This document shows, piece after piece, positions 24,481 through 33,980 of a stretch of 64,000 nucleotides of DNA (within the stretch, counting starts at the first letter, position 1; each line of letters begins with the position of its first letter). The DNA lies in the NCBI GenBank assembly GCA_964628295.1, contig CAZVLS010000002.1, forward strand, positions 310,001 to 374,000, in the 5' to 3' direction. This stretch comes from 12-FULL-67-14b sp964628295 (GTDB lineage: Bacteria > Acidobacteriota > Vicinamibacteria > Vicinamibacterales > UBA2999). The translations under genes were made by a program, and so were the position numbers. Below the pieces are notes generated by a model. The model did no database searches. It was not told the DNA's origin and saw only the letters and a list, made by a program, of their open reading frames with translations.

Positions 24481-25257
24481 CGCAGTGCTTTCCAACGCGC
24501 TGGCCGGAACGTGGCCCAGCCGCATGGAAATGCGGCGCGCGAGATCCCACGCGCCGCGGTGGTGCTCCGTCAATATTGGCCCGTCGTCCACGCCGTGTCC
24601 GAACACCCCGACGCGTGCCACTTCCTGTCCCGTGTAGTCGCGCACCGGCGCGCACACGCAGAACAGCCGCTGCAGCGCGTCGGGCTCCATCGGCGGCGGG
24701 CCCAGCCGCACGACGGTTGATTCCGGCCGGCTCAACTCGCCCGGCGTTGCGAGCTTCAAGCAGCTCAACCGCCGCGTGGCCTGCCTCGGCTTCCCCACGC
24801 TCGCGTCCGCGGCGGCGGGCGAGAAATAGATCGAGCAGTGCCCGGGCATCTGCTTGCCGTACACCGTGCGCATGGCCACTTCGTCGGGCCCGGTGCTCCA
24901 CACGTAGGTCACCTCGCCGCTCGACGGGATCGCAATAAAGCCGCGGTACGGCGTGCGCAATACGTACTCGCGCATGATCGGGTACGCGTGCAGCCGCAGC
25001 TCCGACTGCCCAAGCGATCGGAAGCTGAGGTCCAACATCTTCAATGTCAGGCCATAGCGCTGCGTTTCATCGTCCTGGCGCACATAGCCGCGCTTCTTCA
25101 GCACCGCGAGGAGGCGGTGCACCGTGGAGGCCGGTTGCCGCAGCGCGCGCGCCAGGTCAGACAAGCTCATCCCACGGGGCATTCCGCTGAGAACCTCGCA
25201 GACCTCCAGCGCCTTGTCGACAGATGTCATCGCACCAGCGGCTCGAGCGTTTTCCAT
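24478..25257 (-). CDS. IclR-family transcriptional regulator
   Basis: A 259-residue IclR regulator. The winged helix (SVDKALEVCEVLSGMPRGMSLSDLARALRQPASTVHRLLAVLKKRGYV) is followed by the effector-binding domain (about residues 90-250) with the typical GFIAIPSSGEVTYVW and GHCSIYFSPAA segments. Two starts are possible: ATG 25257, and ATG 25230, which begins MTSVDKAL as most family members do. The palindrome at 25252-25266 covers the first one. Targets and effector are unknown; aromatic or fatty-acid catabolism is common for the family, and a ferredoxin gene lies immediately downstream. Confidence 0.88.
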   Translation of the reverse strand: MENARAAGAMTSVDKALEVCEVLSGMPRGMSLSDLARALRQPASTVHRLLAVLKKRGYVRQDDETQRYGLTLKMLDLSFRSLGQSELRLHAYPIMREYVLRTPYRGFIAIPSSGEVTYVWSTGPDEVAMRTVYGKQMPGHCSIYFSPAAADASVGKPRQATRRLSCLKLATPGELSRPESTVVRLGPPPMEPDALQRLFCVCAPVRDYTGQEVARVGVFGHGVDDGPILTEHHRGAWDLARRISMRLGHVPASALESTA

Positions 25258-25266
25258 TATGCGGAA
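25252..25266. promoter_or_regulatory. Candidate IclR operator over the iclR-type gene start
   Basis: TTCCATTATGCGGAA is an inverted repeat (TTCC/GGAA, 7-bp spacer) resembling IclR-family operators. It overlaps the first candidate start codon, which would suit autorepression. Confidence 0.4.
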
Positions 25267-25382
25267 TGCTGTTTCAAAGTACTGACTTTACCAGCGGAAC
25301 CGCTGGCGCGGCAACTGGCATCTGGGGATTTGGAAAATCGCAACTTGGCATAGGATGAACGTCCGCAGTTCTGGCGAATAAC

Positions 25383-27548
25383 GTGGCGAATTCGAATTCA
25401 TTGGTTGGACAAACTCTCGGGCACTACAAGATCCTCGACCAGCTGGGCGCGGGCGGGATGGGAGTGGTGTATCGCGCCCAGGACTCGAAGCTCGGACGAC
25501 AGGTCGCCCTGAAGGTGCTCCCCATGGGCAGCACCGCCAGCGAAGAGGCGGTTGAACGTTTCCGCCGCGAAGCCCGCACCGCGTCATCGCTGAACCATCA
25601 GAACATCTGCACGATCTACGGCTTCGACGAGCATGAAGGCCAGCTCTATCTGGCCATGGAGTTGCTCGACGGAGAGCCGCTGGATCGGCGCCTGTCTGGA
25701 CGGCCGCTCGAGTTGAAGCAGATGCTCGACATCGCCGCGCAGGTGGCTGACGCGCTCGACGCCGCGCATTCCGAAGGCATACTCCATCGCGACATCAAGC
25801 CGGCGAACATCTTCATCACGCGTCGCGGTTCGGTGAAGGTGCTCGACTTTGGGCTGGCGAAGTTGTCGCCTGAGTACCGTCGATCCGGGCGTCATCTCGA
25901 CGCCACCCACGAAACCAGCCCGCCGGAACATTTCACCAGCGTCGCCGGCACGACGGTGGGCACGATCGCCTACATGTCGCCTGAGCAGGCGCGTGGTGAC
26001 GAAGTCGATCCGCGCACGGACCTGTTCTCGTTTGGTGTCGTGCTCTACGAAATGGCGACCGGCCGCCAGAGTTTCCCCGGCCATACCACCGCGGTCGTCT
26101 TCGACGGCATTCTCAACCGCGATCCGGTGCCGCCGAGCACCATCAACGCCATGCTGCCGGCGGAACTCGATCGCATCGTCTCGAAGGCGCTCGAGAAGGA
26201 CCGATCGCTGCGCTACCAGACGGCGGCGGATATCGGCGCTGACCTCAAGCGGCTGCGCCGCGACTCCGGATCGCGCCAGAGCATGCCGGCGGTGACGAGC
26301 ATCAGTGGCGGTCTTACACCTGATGCGGCGACCATCGTGCTGCCCTCGTCTGCGGCGACGCAGATCGGCGGGTCATCGGGCATTGGCTCCGCGCCAACGA
26401 TGATCGCGCCCAACCAGGCCGCCACGCCGCCGCCGCGCGATCCTTCGGCCGTCCTTCGTAACGCCGCCAAGACACCGTGGATGTGGGGCGCAGGCATCGG
26501 CATCGTGGCGATTGCCGCTGTGGCCGCCGGCATTGGTGCGTTCGTCGCCAATCGCGGCAATTCGCCGGCCGCCACCGATCAAGCAGCAGCCGCGCCGCCG
26601 TCGACGCCGGCCGCAACCGACGCCGCACCGGCCGTCGCAGTGCCGCCGACGAATCCTCCTGCCCCGCCGGCACCGGCCGCGGTGCCTCCAGCCAAGGGGG
26701 CGAGCGCGCCTGCCGCTACCGGCTCAAACGCCAAGCCCGCGACGACGACTGCGGCAACGGCCAAGCCGAAGCCGACCACGGCCGCCCCTGCTCCCGCACC
26801 GGCGGTGAACCGCGACACGCAGGCCACGCAGTTGCTCGACGTCGCCAAGGCCAAGCTCGCCAACAACCTGAACGAGCAGGCGCTCAACGACCTGAAGCAG
26901 ATCATCAACGACTTCCCGGGATCCCGGCCTGCGGCTGAAGCGGCATTTCTCGCTGCCGAGATTCACGAAAAGAGCGGCCGCCTCGACGATGCCATGGCGG
27001 CGTATGTAGAGTTCGAAAGCCGCTTCAACGGCGACCGGCGCATTGCCGACGCGAAGTTGCGGCGCTCGACCATCCTCGCGCGCAATCGACAGCCGAAAGC
27101 GCAGGCCATGTCGATGCAGCTCCTGAACGAAGTGGCGCGGGACTTCCCCGGCTCGCCGCAGGCGCAGATTGCGCTGCAGACCAAGATGAAGATCGAAACC
27201 GACCGGCGCGATCTGCGCGTGGTCGATCCGGTCCTCAACGTCGAAGTGCCGGCGATCGTGCTGACGCTTCGGCAGATGATCGAGCAGTTCCCCGATACAC
27301 CGCAGGCCATGGCGGCACGCAATCGCCTCGCGATGACGTATTCGCAGATGAATCGCCACGCCGAAGCGGCGGCGATGCTCGAAGAGATGGGCGCGCGCGG
27401 CGACAACCCGATGGATGTGTGGTTCCGCCTCGGCGAGATCTACGAGCGCCGCTTGAACAACCAGGAGAAGGCGCAGGAAGCCTACGCCAAGGTGCCGCAG
27501 GGATCGCCACGCTACAACGACGCGCAGCGAAAGTTGCGGCGGAAGTAG
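25383..27548 (+). CDS. Membrane Ser/Thr protein kinase with C-terminal TPR-like domain
   Basis: A 721-residue Hanks-type kinase starting at GTG 25383. The kinase domain (about 13-285) is complete: glycine loop LGAGGMGVVY, Lys44, catalytic Asp137 (LHRDIKPANIFI), Asp155 of the DFG motif and the YMSPEQARG activation segment. A transmembrane helix follows at about 363-383, then an Ala/Pro/Thr-rich periplasmic linker (about 390-475) and an extracytoplasmic TPR-like domain (YbgF/BamD-like repeats, about 480-720). The layout suggests a receptor kinase whose outer part senses envelope proteins. A GCTAGCGG array follows the stop. Confidence 0.92.
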   Translation: MANSNSLVGQTLGHYKILDQLGAGGMGVVYRAQDSKLGRQVALKVLPMGSTASEEAVERFRREARTASSLNHQNICTIYGFDEHEGQLYLAMELLDGEPLDRRLSGRPLELKQMLDIAAQVADALDAAHSEGILHRDIKPANIFITRRGSVKVLDFGLAKLSPEYRRSGRHLDATHETSPPEHFTSVAGTTVGTIAYMSPEQARGDEVDPRTDLFSFGVVLYEMATGRQSFPGHTTAVVFDGILNRDPVPPSTINAMLPAELDRIVSKALEKDRSLRYQTAADIGADLKRLRRDSGSRQSMPAVTSISGGLTPDAATIVLPSSAATQIGGSSGIGSAPTMIAPNQAATPPPRDPSAVLRNAAKTPWMWGAGIGIVAIAAVAAGIGAFVANRGNSPAATDQAAAAPPSTPAATDAAPAVAVPPTNPPAPPAPAAVPPAKGASAPAATGSNAKPATTTAATAKPKPTTAAPAPAPAVNRDTQATQLLDVAKAKLANNLNEQALNDLKQIINDFPGSRPAAEAAFLAAEIHEKSGRLDDAMAAYVEFESRFNGDRRIADAKLRRSTILARNRQPKAQAMSMQLLNEVARDFPGSPQAQIALQTKMKIETDRRDLRVVDPVLNVEVPAIVLTLRQMIEQFPDTPQAMAARNRLAMTYSQMNRHAEAAAMLEEMGARGDNPMDVWFRLGEIYERRLNNQEKAQEAYAKVPQGSPRYNDAQRKLRRK

Positions 27549-27556
27549 CACTGGCC

Positions 27557-27640
27557 GGCGGGCTGGCGGGCTAGCGGGCTGGCGGGCTAGCGGGCTAGCG
27601 GGCTAGCGGGCTAGCGGGCTAGCGGGCTAGCGGGCTAGCG
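27557..27640. repeat. Ten-unit AGCGGGCT octamer array between convergent genes
   Basis: Ten 8-bp units (GGCGGGCT or AGCGGGCT) run without interruption from 27557 to 27636, plus a partial unit. The junctions create the palindrome GCTAGC. The array separates the kinase gene from the convergent DUF4097-type gene. Confidence 0.95.
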
Positions 27641-27645
27641 AGGTA

Positions 27646-28365
27646 TCAGGGAGATTTGATCTCTACCGTGCCGGTCACCACATCAATCGAAATGACCGGT
27701 TCGCCTCGGCCGAGCGTGGCCTCGGCCCAGCGCGGGCCCCACGTGTTGCGATGGGTCAGCGGAATATCCGACTTCACCTGGCCATTCAGCGCGAGCGCCA
27801 TGATCCGCGCGTCGGGCGGCCGCTGCGCCAGCGTCAGTTTCACGTCGCCGTTGAATGCGCGAAGACGCAGCACGCCATCCGGCGACAGGCGCGTATTCGT
27901 GAGCGTGACGTTGCCGATCTCGGTGGTCAGGCGCAGCTTGCCTGACAGGTCCTTGCCATCCACATGACCGCGGCGAATGTCGGCGGTCAACAATCCTGAA
28001 AACTGCTCGACGGCAATCCGCCCCTCCATCACCTTCACCGACTCGATCCGGGCCGTGCGAGGCACGCGCACGGTGACATCGGCGCGCAGCGCCGCATCCG
28101 TCGTGTGATTGGTCTGGATTGCCGAGACGTGAACACGATCCGGCTGGTCGTCAATGACGAGCGGCAGCCGCAGCAGATCCTGCGCGGTCGGCCCGCGCCG
28201 CTCGACGACGATCTCGACGTCCTTGCGATCGGCACCGATGATGCGGATGGTCCCGTTGGTGATGTCGATGGACAGTGGCTTGTCCGGCGGGAGTTGAACG
28301 ACCCGCGTCTGCCCTTCCGATACGTCAGACACCGCAAGCAGCGCGGCTAACAGGACGATCCACAC
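27646..28365 (-). CDS. Secreted DUF4097-like beta-helix protein
   Basis: A 239-residue exported protein (signal peptide IVLLAALLAVSDVSEGQ). The mature part is a repetitive succession of short strands of the kind IDITNGTIRIIGADRKDVEI, VEQFSGLLTADIRRGHVDGKDLSGKLRLTTEIGNVTLTN, typical of DUF4097-type putative adhesins with a right-handed beta-solenoid. Function unknown; such proteins often accompany envelope-stress genes. It is divergent from the barrel gene at 28386, 20 bp away. Confidence 0.7.
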   Translation of the reverse strand: MWIVLLAALLAVSDVSEGQTRVVQLPPDKPLSIDITNGTIRIIGADRKDVEIVVERRGPTAQDLLRLPLVIDDQPDRVHVSAIQTNHTTDAALRADVTVRVPRTARIESVKVMEGRIAVEQFSGLLTADIRRGHVDGKDLSGKLRLTTEIGNVTLTNTRLSPDGVLRLRAFNGDVKLTLAQRPPDARIMALALNGQVKSDIPLTHRNTWGPRWAEATLGRGEPVISIDVVTGTVEIKSP

Positions 28366-28373
28366 GCGAGGAT

Positions 28374-28379
28374 TATACT
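28374..28379 (+). promoter_or_regulatory. -10 box placed for a leaderless transcript
   Basis: TATACT ends six bases before the GTG at 28386. The expected transcription start would fall at or next to the start codon. Confidence 0.4.
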
Positions 28380-28385
28380 TTCCGG

Positions 28386-29615
28386 GTGAAACGGACCAGG
28401 GTGCTGCGGTGCCTCGGTGCCTGGGTGCTGGGATACGGGGTCGGCCTGGCGTCTCCGCGCGACGCCTCGGCCCAGGTGCTGCCGGAGTCGCCGATCTCGC
28501 TCGCTGGCGGACACATCGTCTTCGGCGCCGAGGTGACGGCGACCCTTGGACCGGAGGATCCCGGGTTCTTCAACTACACCAGCTACGAATTCAGCGCGTT
28601 GCGCAACGTGCGGCTTGGCGTCTCGACCGAGATTCGCGCCAACGATCACATCCAGGTGCTTGGCGAAGTGCGGCTCGATCAGGGCCGTGTCTTCGAGGCG
28701 TACGGGTTGTATGTCCGCGTGCGTCCGTGGCCGGCCCGCCGCTTCGACATCCAGGCGGGGCGCATCCCGCCGACATTCGGCGCGATGACACGCACGTCCT
28801 ACGGCAGCAGCAACCTGCTGATCGGGCAACCGCTCGCCTATCAGTACCTGACGTCGATCCGGCCTGACGCGTTGCCGTCCAACCCCGACGAACTTTTGCG
28901 GATGCGCGGCCGTGGCTGGCTCTCGAACTTCCCGCTCGGCAACAGCACGCCGGCGCCGGGCCTGCCGATCGTCAACACCAGCGAGTGGGACACCGGCGTG
29001 CAGGTACACGGCGTGGCCGGCATGCTCGAGTGGACCGGATCGGTGACCACGGGGTCGTTGTCGGATCCGCGTTTTCGCGACAACAACAGCGGCCGGCAGT
29101 TCGCCGGACGGACGGTCGTGAGACCCGCGCCGTCAATGGCGTTCGGCCTCTCGGCCGCGCGCGGCGCCTGGCTGAACGAGCCGCTCGAAGACGATGTCGC
29201 GGGCGAGTCAGCGGCGCGCGCTCACCAGGTGGCGTTCGGCGGCGACGCGGAATTCTCCACGGGCCGCTTCCTCGTCCGCGGCGAGGCGATTCGATCGGCC
29301 TGGCATCTGCCGGTCTTCGGCCGCTTGCAACTCACCGAGCCGATCGCAGCCTATTCATCGCTCATCGAGGGACGTTACAAGATTGCCCCCGGTCTCTACG
29401 TCGCGATGCGGGGCGATCGACTTGATTTCAGCAAGATCCGCGGCACCGCCGGCCTGGTCGAATGGGAAGCGCAGACGTGGCGGGTCGAGGCCGGGCTCGG
29501 CTATTCACTCACCCGCAACATCATCGTCAAGGCATCGTGGCAGAAGAACGGCCGTGACGGTGGCCGCGTCCGCAAGGATGCGCTCTTGGCCGGCCAGGTG
29601 CTCTATTGGTTCTGA
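28386..29615 (+). CDS. Porin-like outer-membrane beta-barrel protein
   Basis: About 409 residues with a signal peptide ending DASAQ. The sequence alternates amphipathic strands with a repetitive barrel pattern: RLGVSTEIRANDHIQVLGEVRLDQGRVF, RRFDIQAGRIPPTFG, FLVRGEAIRSAW, WRVEAGLGYSLTRNIIVKASWQKN, and the C-terminal strand LLAGQVLYWF ends in aromatic Phe as barrel proteins do. Length and pattern suggest a 16- to 18-stranded porin. GTG 28386 is chosen because the signal peptide begins there and a -10 box lies just upstream. It heads the cupredoxin/two-component block. Confidence 0.72.
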   Translation: MKRTRVLRCLGAWVLGYGVGLASPRDASAQVLPESPISLAGGHIVFGAEVTATLGPEDPGFFNYTSYEFSALRNVRLGVSTEIRANDHIQVLGEVRLDQGRVFEAYGLYVRVRPWPARRFDIQAGRIPPTFGAMTRTSYGSSNLLIGQPLAYQYLTSIRPDALPSNPDELLRMRGRGWLSNFPLGNSTPAPGLPIVNTSEWDTGVQVHGVAGMLEWTGSVTTGSLSDPRFRDNNSGRQFAGRTVVRPAPSMAFGLSAARGAWLNEPLEDDVAGESAARAHQVAFGGDAEFSTGRFLVRGEAIRSAWHLPVFGRLQLTEPIAAYSSLIEGRYKIAPGLYVAMRGDRLDFSKIRGTAGLVEWEAQTWRVEAGLGYSLTRNIIVKASWQKNGRDGGRVRKDALLAGQVLYWF

Positions 29616-30277
29616 AGCTTCTGGCGTTGCTCGTCGCGGCGTGCGTGATCGCCGGCGTCGATCCGGCGGCGCTGCAGGCGCAGGCCCAGGGCGGCATTCG
29701 CGGACGGCTCGACATTCGCCGGCTTGCAAAGCCCATCGAGCGGCGGCCCGATGTGGCCACGCCCGGAGCCGCCGGGCCGCGCGACGTGCCGGACCTGCGC
29801 CGGGGCGTCGTGTATCTCGAATCGGCGCCGCGATCGGCATTCGATGAGCGTGATCCCGGCCGCGTGGCGATGGATCAGCGCCACGAGACGTTTGTCCCGC
29901 ATGTCCTCGCGGTGATGGTGGGCACCGTCGTGGATTTTCCAAACAGCGACCTCACGTATCACAACGTGTTCTCCCTCTCGCGTGCCAAGCGGTTCGACCT
30001 CGGACGGTATGCCGCCGGCAAATCGAAGGGCGTGCGCATGGACCGCACCGGCGTGGTGCGGGTGTTCTGCGATATCCATTCACACATGAGCGCCTTCGTG
30101 CTGGTGTTCAACCACCCGTTCTTTGACGTCACCGGCGTCGATGGGCGATTTGAACTGCCGGCGCTGCCCGCCGGCACCTATTCGATCGTCGGCTGGTATG
30201 AAGGCGAAGCGAGGATCACCCGTTCGGTGACCGTGCCGCCAGGCGGATGGGCTGAGATTGACCTGGTCGTGCCCTGA
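29606..30277 (+). CDS. Periplasmic cupredoxin-domain protein (methylamine-utilisation-like)
   Basis: About 223 residues, exported (ALLVAACVIAGVDPAALQAQA). A plastocyanin-like domain carries candidate copper ligands His119 (LTYHNVF), Cys155, His158 or His160 and Met161 (FCDIHSHM). The C-terminal 45 residues form a carboxypeptidase-regulatory-like beta-sandwich (GRFELPALPAGTYSIVGWYEGEA). Similar proteins are often annotated as methylamine utilisation proteins but have no proven role. The TTG start overlaps the barrel gene by 10 bp and the stop overlaps the kinase start, so all three are coupled. Confidence 0.72.
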   Translation: MVLKLLALLVAACVIAGVDPAALQAQAQGGIRGRLDIRRLAKPIERRPDVATPGAAGPRDVPDLRRGVVYLESAPRSAFDERDPGRVAMDQRHETFVPHVLAVMVGTVVDFPNSDLTYHNVFSLSRAKRFDLGRYAAGKSKGVRMDRTGVVRVFCDIHSHMSAFVLVFNHPFFDVTGVDGRFELPALPAGTYSIVGWYEGEARITRSVTVPPGGWAEIDLVVP

Positions 30278-32016
30278 TGCGGATGCTGGGGTCGATCACC
30301 AATCGCATCTTCCTCGCCAGCGCGCTGCTGGCGATGCTGTCGATCGGCGCCGCCGTGCATTTCGTGAGCGCGCGCATCACGGCCCAGACCGAGCTCGAAT
30401 TGCAGGGCGACCTCACGGAAGCCGCCACGCTGGTGGACGATCAACGCCGCACGCAGTTCGAGAACTTCGCGCGCACCGCGCTGCTGATCGCCGACCTTCC
30501 GAAGTTCAAGGCCGTGCTCGAAATCGGCGACCGGCCAACCCTGGCGCCGATTGCCGCCGACTATCGCGTGCAGGCCGGGGCGGACTTGTTGCTCGTGTCC
30601 GGCAGGCGCGGCGAAGAGCTCGCCCTGGCCGGCGAATTCAGGTCCGAGCCGCCGGCCGGCAGCCCGGCGCCGCTCGCGTTGGACGCGAAAGGCACGCCCG
30701 CGTTCTGGACGCATCCGGCCGGCGTGCTCGAGGTCGTCAGCGTGCCGGTCACGATCGGCCTCGAGCGTCCGGAATTGCTCGGCGTCCTGAGCGTCGGCTA
30801 TCTTCTGGACGAGCGTCGTGCGGCGCAGTTCAAGTCGCTGACCGGCGCCGACATTGCCTTCGCCATGGACGGCGAGGTCAAGGCCTCGACGCTCGGTGAC
30901 GGCGCCCGTGCGACCCTCACCCCATTGCTGGCGAGCACCGGCACCGCGCGCGTGTCGATCGGCAGTGAAGAATACGTTGCCGTCGCGCAACCCCTCGGTC
31001 CACAGAGTGGCGCACGTGAACCCACGGCCATCATCCTCCGGTCACGCAGCCAGCGCATGCGCACGCTCGGCGCCATTCAAGCGGCGCTCGCCGGTATCGC
31101 GCTCGGCGCCACGTTGCTGGCAATCGTCGTCAGCTACGGCGTCGCGCGCACCATCACGCGTCCGCTCGCCTCCATCACCGACCACATGCGTCACATTGCC
31201 ACCACCGGCGACCTGACGAGCAAGATCCCAACCACGCAGCAAGGCGGATGGGATGATGACGACGCCCACATGCTGGCCACGACGTTCAACACCTTGACCG
31301 ATTCGATCGCGCGCTTTCAGCGCGAGGCCGGCCAACGCGAACGCCTGTCGTCGCTGGGACGGCTCTCCACCGTGATCGCGCACGAAGTGCGCAATCCGTT
31401 GATGATCATCAAGGGCGCGCTGCGGACCCTCGGCCGCGATGGCGCCTCTGCCGCGGACGTGCGCGATGCGGCGAAGGACATCGACGAAGAGATCGATCGC
31501 CTCAATAACCTGGTCAACGATGTCCTGGATGTGGCGCGGCCGATCCGCTTCGATCCGGCGCCGGCCGACATCAACAAGGTGTGCCGCGATGCCGTCCAGG
31601 CCGCGAGCGCCGAAACCAGCCGGCACGTCGTGCTCGAACTCGCCCCGTCCCTGCCCGAACTCGTCACCGACAGCGAACGTCTGCGCACCGTGCTGGTCAA
31701 CCTGCTGACGAACGCGCACCACGCGATTGACGGCCGCGACGGCGCCACCGTGACGTTGATCACCCAGCCCGCGGGTGACCGCCGCGTCGCCCTGACCATC
31801 CGCGATACGGGCAAGGGCATCGCCGACGACGACCTGCCACGCATTTTCGATCCCTACTTCACCACCCGCCGCGCGGGCACCGGGCTCGGCCTCGCCATCG
31901 CCAAGAACATCGTCGAGGGCCTGGGCGGAACGATCAGCGTGACGACGCGGCCCGGCGCGGGCACGGATTTCCGGATCGACCTCGGCGATGCGCCGCCCGT
32001 GTCGCCCAACTCTTAA
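30277..32016 (+). CDS. Sensor histidine kinase (NtrB/AtoS-type)
   Basis: A 579-residue sensor. Transmembrane helices at about 12-30 and 264-285 flank a periplasmic CACHE-like sensing domain (about 31-262). A HAMP domain follows (ITRPLASITDHMRHIATTGDL), then HisKA with the phosphorylated His369 (VIAHEVRNPL) and a HATPase domain with N, G1 and G2 boxes (NLLTNAHHAI, DTGKGI, GTGLGLAIAKNI). It would phosphorylate the sigma-54 response regulator encoded next. The sensed signal is unknown; the flanking cupredoxin genes suggest copper, redox or a respiratory substrate. Confidence 0.93.
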   Translation: MRMLGSITNRIFLASALLAMLSIGAAVHFVSARITAQTELELQGDLTEAATLVDDQRRTQFENFARTALLIADLPKFKAVLEIGDRPTLAPIAADYRVQAGADLLLVSGRRGEELALAGEFRSEPPAGSPAPLALDAKGTPAFWTHPAGVLEVVSVPVTIGLERPELLGVLSVGYLLDERRAAQFKSLTGADIAFAMDGEVKASTLGDGARATLTPLLASTGTARVSIGSEEYVAVAQPLGPQSGAREPTAIILRSRSQRMRTLGAIQAALAGIALGATLLAIVVSYGVARTITRPLASITDHMRHIATTGDLTSKIPTTQQGGWDDDDAHMLATTFNTLTDSIARFQREAGQRERLSSLGRLSTVIAHEVRNPLMIIKGALRTLGRDGASAADVRDAAKDIDEEIDRLNNLVNDVLDVARPIRFDPAPADINKVCRDAVQAASAETSRHVVLELAPSLPELVTDSERLRTVLVNLLTNAHHAIDGRDGATVTLITQPAGDRRVALTIRDTGKGIADDDLPRIFDPYFTTRRAGTGLGLAIAKNIVEGLGGTISVTTRPGAGTDFRIDLGDAPPVSPNS

Positions 32017-32040
32017 CTGTTGACTGTAGACTGTTGACTG
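32017..32040 (+). repeat. Three CTGTTGA heptamers
   Basis: CTGTTGA, CTGTAGA, CTGTTGA and a partial unit directly after the kinase stop codon, in the 27-bp spacer before the response regulator gene. Confidence 0.75.
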
Positions 32041-32043
32041 CCT

Positions 32044-33408
<1,365 letters not shown>

Positions 33409-33486
33409 TTACGCTGTCCGTAAATCAATTACGGCGTAGGTGAATCTTCAATCACGTCTACCGAGCCGAATGGGCTCGATTCCGAA

Positions 33487-33513
33487 CAATCCGTGCAATC
33501 CGCGAAATCCGTG
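33487..33513 (+). repeat. Three CAATCCGTG-type nonamers
   Basis: CAATCCGTG, CAATCCGCG and AAATCCGTG in direct succession, in the spacer downstream of the response regulator gene and immediately before the sigma-54-like site. Confidence 0.7.
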
Positions 33514-33516
33514 GAC

Positions 33517-33532
33517 CGGCATTGACCTTGCT
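33517..33532 (+). promoter_or_regulatory. Candidate sigma-54 promoter
   Basis: The 16-bp site has GGCA at the -24 side (GG 33518-33519) and TTGCT at the -12 side (GC 33530-33531), spaced as in the sigma-54 consensus. The start would be near 33543, leaving only about three bases before GTG 33546 and excluding the AGAGGGG ribosome site, which argues against it. Confidence 0.3.
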
Positions 33533-33545
33533 TAAGAGGGGACAA

Positions 33546-33980
33546 GTGTCCGCATCACTCACGTTTTTGAAGACTTCAGTTGCCGCGGCGGGGACGGCGC
33601 TCTTGTTGGGGGCGGCAGCAATGCTTCACCAGCAGGACCTCGCCGCGGCTTCTGCGCCCCTTGACGCCAAGGGCCAGCCGGCCGAGGAACCACGGGTCAT
33701 CGAAGTGCTGGCCAAGCGCTTCGCGTTCGAACCCGCACGCATCGAGGTCAAGGAAGGCGAACGGGTGCGCCTGGTCCTCAAGTCGGCGGACGGCGTCCAC
33801 GGCATCGAGATCAAGAAGTTCAAGGTCACCAAGAAGATCCCCCGTGGCGGCGAGGCGGTCACGATCGAGTTCGTGGCGAACGCGCCAGGGCAGTTCCCCA
33901 TCCTGTGCTCGGAATTTTGCGGCAACGACCACGACGAGATGAAGGGTATGCTGGTGGTCGAAGCCAAAGCACCACAATGA
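33546..33980 (+). CDS. Membrane-anchored cupredoxin with CuA-type ligand set (COX2-like)
   Basis: A protein of about 144 residues with an N-terminal hydrophobic anchor or signal (VAAAGTALLLGAAAML). The cupredoxin domain (about 50-140) has the complete ligand pattern of a cytochrome-oxidase-type CuA centre: His85 (GVHGIEI), Cys121, Glu123, Cys125, His129 and Met132 in CSEFCGNDHDEM. It resembles the soluble domain of COX subunit II but lacks the second transmembrane helix and no oxidase subunit I is adjacent. Probably an electron carrier. GTG 33546 has AGAGGGG six bases upstream; an earlier TTG is less likely. Confidence 0.75.
   Translation: MSASLTFLKTSVAAAGTALLLGAAAMLHQQDLAAASAPLDAKGQPAEEPRVIEVLAKRFAFEPARIEVKEGERVRLVLKSADGVHGIEIKKFKVTKKIPRGGEAVTIEFVANAPGQFPILCSEFCGNDHDEMKGMLVVEAKAPQ

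Noticed and set aside
27557..27640. Possible CRISPR array
   Set aside because: Units are only 8 bp and directly abutting, with no spacers and no cas genes nearby.
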